NCBI GenBank assembly: GCA_043802345.1
Contig: JAZDLC010000128.1
Location: 1 to 8,666, forward strand
Source of the DNA: JAZDLC01 sp043802345
GTDB taxonomy: Bacteria; Planctomycetota; B15-G4; JADJEK01
Length of the DNA stretch: 8,666 nucleotides
Reading direction: 5' to 3'
The position numbers were made by a program, and so were the translations under genes. Position 1 is the first letter of the stretch. Each line of letters starts with the position of its first letter. The notes under the pieces are model-generated. The model was not told the DNA's origin, did not search any database, and was given only the letters and a program-made list of their open reading frames with translations. Positions 6,912 through 8,666 of this stretch are shown in pieces.

Positions 6912-8104
6912 ACGCTGACCAGCTTCGACTCGTCCTTGATGCGGGCAGCGTCCAGCAGCAGTCCCATGCTGGGACGATCCGAAAGGTCGTACGCAGGATC
7001 GACCGTGATCGCGGTTTGCTTGCGGAACGAGAAGCGGTGGCCGGTGAAGTCCACCTGGAACAGCAGGAAGAAGGCGGCCTCGCCCCGCATCGGCCCGATG
7101 CTCGCGGTCACGATCCGGCCTTTGTTCACCATCACCCTGGCGACGCATTCCCCGGCCTCGTTGTGGATCAGCAGCGTTCCCACCAGGGATTCCCCGCTGA
7201 TCACGTTCTGCAGGACCGTCGCGAGGTCGAACCAGTCCAGGCTGCCCTGAAGTTCCCCCGTGGCGGAAAACAGTCCGCCCTCGTGCAGAATGACCGCTTC
7301 CATGCGCCGCGCCAGGACCTCGTACATGCTGACCGCCAGTTTCGGGAACTGTTCCAGGAGAAGCACGAACGACTCCCGATCGATCTGGAGCACCTGGGCC
7401 ATCCCGTCCGCCCGCGCCAGCGATCGGTGGGGCGTCCTGGGAAGCACTCCCAGCTCGCACAGCATGTCGCCGCTCCTCAGCAGCGCGACCGTTGTCGGGC
7501 TAGGACTGGTGTCGTCCTCCCGCAGCACCTCGATCAGCCCGGAGCGGACCACGTAGAGACTGGTGCAGAGGTCTCCCTGTTCGAACAGGTGCTGACCGGG
7601 CCCGAGGTCAACCAACTTTCCCCGGGCAAGCAACTCCCGCCGGCCTTCGCGCGAGAGCACCTGGAAGATCCGGTTCCTGGCGAGGAAGCGGATTTCCTCG
7701 TCCCTCTCCCTTGCGTTCGTCCGCTCGCCAGTCAGGTCGTTGCAGGCCCAGGCACCCTGGTTCCCCTCGGCGCGAAGACACGACTCCAGGTCGAAGATCC
7801 CCCATGGCTTCCTGAGGAACGTGATCACTCCCAGATCCCTGAACAGGCGATGCTCACCCCCCGACCCCTGGCCGACCACGGTGACGTCCGGCCTGCGCCG
7901 CCGGGTGAACTTGATCAGGTTCGGAAGGTCGGGACTTGCCAGCCCTCCGTCCAGCACCAATACCCTCAGCTCATCGTCCTGATCCACGCAGACGAAAGCG
8001 TCCTCGGCATCCCGAAGAACCTCATAGCTCACGACCTCCCGCTCTAGCTCGCGAAGGGTCGCCGAGACCGGACGTACGACATCTACCAGAAGGACACTGA
8101 CCAT
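6908..8104 (-). CDS. Receiver-like / cyclic-nucleotide-binding / DUF4388 three-domain signalling protein
   Basis: A 398-residue cytoplasmic protein with three signalling domains and no membrane segment. Residues 1-113 resemble a response-regulator receiver: MVSVLLVD with Asp8, a phosphoacceptor candidate Asp52 in VLVLDGG, and Lys99-Pro100 in FLRKPW; the usual second acidic residue next to Asp8 is missing. Residues about 140-265 are a cNMP-binding (Crp-like) beta-roll (GQHLFEQGD, SLYVVRSGLIEVL). Its phosphate-binding cassette reads SGDMLCELGVL...HRSLA, keeping the Glu and an Arg but with Cys in place of the usual Gly. Residues about 284-388 match DUF4388, the PatA-N-like domain (LQGSLDWFDLATVLQNV, GTLLIHNEAGE, NKGRIVTASIG). 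There is no helix-turn-helix, so it is probably not a DNA-binding Crp regulator; an adaptor or second-messenger sensor is inferred. The ATG at 8104 is preferred over 8125 because GGAGG lies six bases upstream. Confidence 0.85.
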   Translation of the reverse strand: MVSVLLVDVVRPVSATLRELEREVVSYEVLRDAEDAFVCVDQDDELRVLVLDGGLASPDLPNLIKFTRRRRPDVTVVGQGSGGEHRLFRDLGVITFLRKPWGIFDLESCLRAEGNQGAWACNDLTGERTNARERDEEIRFLARNRIFQVLSREGRRELLARGKLVDLGPGQHLFEQGDLCTSLYVVRSGLIEVLREDDTSPSPTTVALLRSGDMLCELGVLPRTPHRSLARADGMAQVLQIDRESFVLLLEQFPKLAVSMYEVLARRMEAVILHEGGLFSATGELQGSLDWFDLATVLQNVISGESLVGTLLIHNEAGECVARVMVNKGRIVTASIGPMRGEAAFFLLFQVDFTGHRFSFRKQTAITVDPAYDLSDRPSMGLLLDAARIKDESKLVSV

Positions 8105-8110
8105 GATCCA

Positions 8111-8135
8111 CCTCCTGCGGGGCAACCCCTGCAGG
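8111..8135 (-). promoter_or_regulatory. Stem-loop overlapping the Shine-Dalgarno of the receiver/cNMP/DUF4388 gene
   Basis: CCTGC (8135-8131), a bulged base at 8130 and GGGG (8129-8126) pair with CCCC (8122-8119) and GCAGG (8118-8114) across a three-base loop, giving nine mostly G-C pairs. The Shine-Dalgarno GGAGG occupies 8115-8111, so its first two bases lie inside the stem. The structure could reduce translation initiation or act as a switch. It lacks a following U-run, so it is not a good terminator for the upstream gene. Confidence 0.4.
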
Positions 8136-8196
8136 CCTGCCCTCCTCTCGTCGGCCAGACTCTGGTCTTTCCTTGAGCCGCAGCAGCCCGACCGAG

Positions 8197-8666
8197 CTAG
8201 CGCAGCTCGACCGAGAGCAACGACGAGCGAGCGGTGATGAACAGGGTCTTCCCATTGGGACCACCGAGGCAGAGGTTGGTCACCGGCTCCCTGGTGAGGA
8301 TCTTCCCGAGGAGGCGGCCCTCCGCGTCCACCAGGTGCACCCCATCCCCGGCGCTGACGAGCAGTTGCCCCTGCGAGGTGGCGCGAAGACCGTCCGGCTT
8401 TCCCTGGTCAGGGCGGTAGAACTCCGACCTCTGGCCGAGATCGCCGTTCGGCAGGAGACTGAAGCGATCCACCCGGCCCGGCCGTCCGGAATCGGCCACG
8501 AAGAGGTGCATCTCGTCCGGCGAAAAGCAGAGGCCGTTCGGCTGATCGAACTCCGCCGTCAGCAGGCGCAGTTCGCCGGTCTCCGGCCAGAGCCGATAGA
8601 CGCCCCGCTGGCTCTGCTCCGCGGGCCGGTCCTTCAGCCCGTAGGTCGGATCGGTGAACCAGACCG
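8197..8666 (-). CDS. SMP-30/gluconolactonase-family beta-propeller protein, C-terminal part, cut by window edge
   Basis: The last 155 residues of a six-bladed beta-propeller hydrolase; the frame stays open to the right edge, so the start lies beyond the window (the family is usually about 280-320 residues). It begins VWFTDPTYGLKD, the family's classic WFTDP-YGL block. It continues with VYRLWPETGELRLL, FDQPNGLCFSPDE, GKPDGLR, SAGDGVHLVDAEG and GGPNGKTLFITARSSL. In SMP-30 enzymes the Asn of PNG and the Asp of PDG bind the catalytic divalent metal; both are kept here. Members hydrolyse sugar lactones such as gluconolactone, or other lactones and esters; the substrate is not evident. A Met at 8511 lies mid-propeller and is not the start. 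The same-strand sensor gene begins 92 bases downstream, so they may be co-transcribed, with no clear functional link. Confidence 0.92.
   Translation of the reverse strand, partial: VWFTDPTYGLKDRPAEQSQRGVYRLWPETGELRLLTAEFDQPNGLCFSPDEMHLFVADSGRPGRVDRFSLLPNGDLGQRSEFYRPDQGKPDGLRATSQGQLLVSAGDGVHLVDAEGRLLGKILTREPVTNLCLGGPNGKTLFITARSSLLSVELR

Noticed and set aside
8155..8165. An 11-base palindrome CCAGACTCTGG between the lactonase and signalling genes, considered as an operator
   Set aside because: Five-base arms around one base are expected by chance at this GC content; no second copy or nearby promoter was found.
8193..8209. Inverted repeat CGAGCT/AGCTCG over the stop codon of the lactonase gene, considered as a terminator
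   Set aside because: Only six pairs and no following U-run on the minus strand.
8197..8511. A self-contained 104-residue protein starting at Met 8511
   Set aside because: The frame continues without a stop to the window edge and the upstream residues contain the family block WFTDP-YGL, so this is an internal Met of a larger protein.

Overview
The window comes from a GC-rich bacterial chromosome. A lipoprotein with a canonical lipobox and Ser at +2 suggests an envelope with an outer membrane, and a receiver/cyclic-nucleotide/DUF4388 protein is typical of large-genome lineages such as Myxococcota and related phyla. The phylum cannot be fixed from this window. There are seven protein genes, two cut by the window edges. 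No RNA genes, insertion sequences, CRISPR arrays or phage genes were found.

Region 1 (1-4837, minus strand) is a tight operon, transcribed right to left. The first gene is a 1138-residue fusion of an indolepyruvate ferredoxin oxidoreductase alpha-type subunit with a glutamate-synthase-beta-like FAD/NAD(P)/Fe-S module. It overlaps by ATGA the matching small gamma-type subunit (IorB-like). Ten bases later comes a HyuA-type hydantoinase/oxoprolinase subunit that runs off the left edge. Together the first two genes look like a thiamine-diphosphate 2-oxoacid oxidoreductase with its own NAD(P)-linked electron output. The HyuA protein suggests a further ATP-dependent step on a related metabolite.

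Region 2 (5010-6835, plus strand) is divergent from the operon across about 170 bases. It holds a glutamyl-Q tRNA(Asp) synthetase (GluQRS), overlapped by ATGA with a lipoprotein that has an endonuclease/exonuclease/phosphatase fold. Nearly every catalytic residue of that fold is substituted in the lipoprotein, so it looks like a secreted or surface pseudoenzyme.

Region 3 (6908-8666, minus strand) converges on region 2. It holds a three-domain sensor (receiver-like, cyclic-nucleotide-binding, DUF4388) whose ribosome binding site is partly buried in a strong predicted hairpin. Upstream is the 3' part of an SMP-30/gluconolactonase-family beta-propeller gene, cut by the right edge.

The strongest points for follow-up are the IorA-GltD fusion operon with HyuA and the degenerate EEP lipoprotein coupled to GluQRS.
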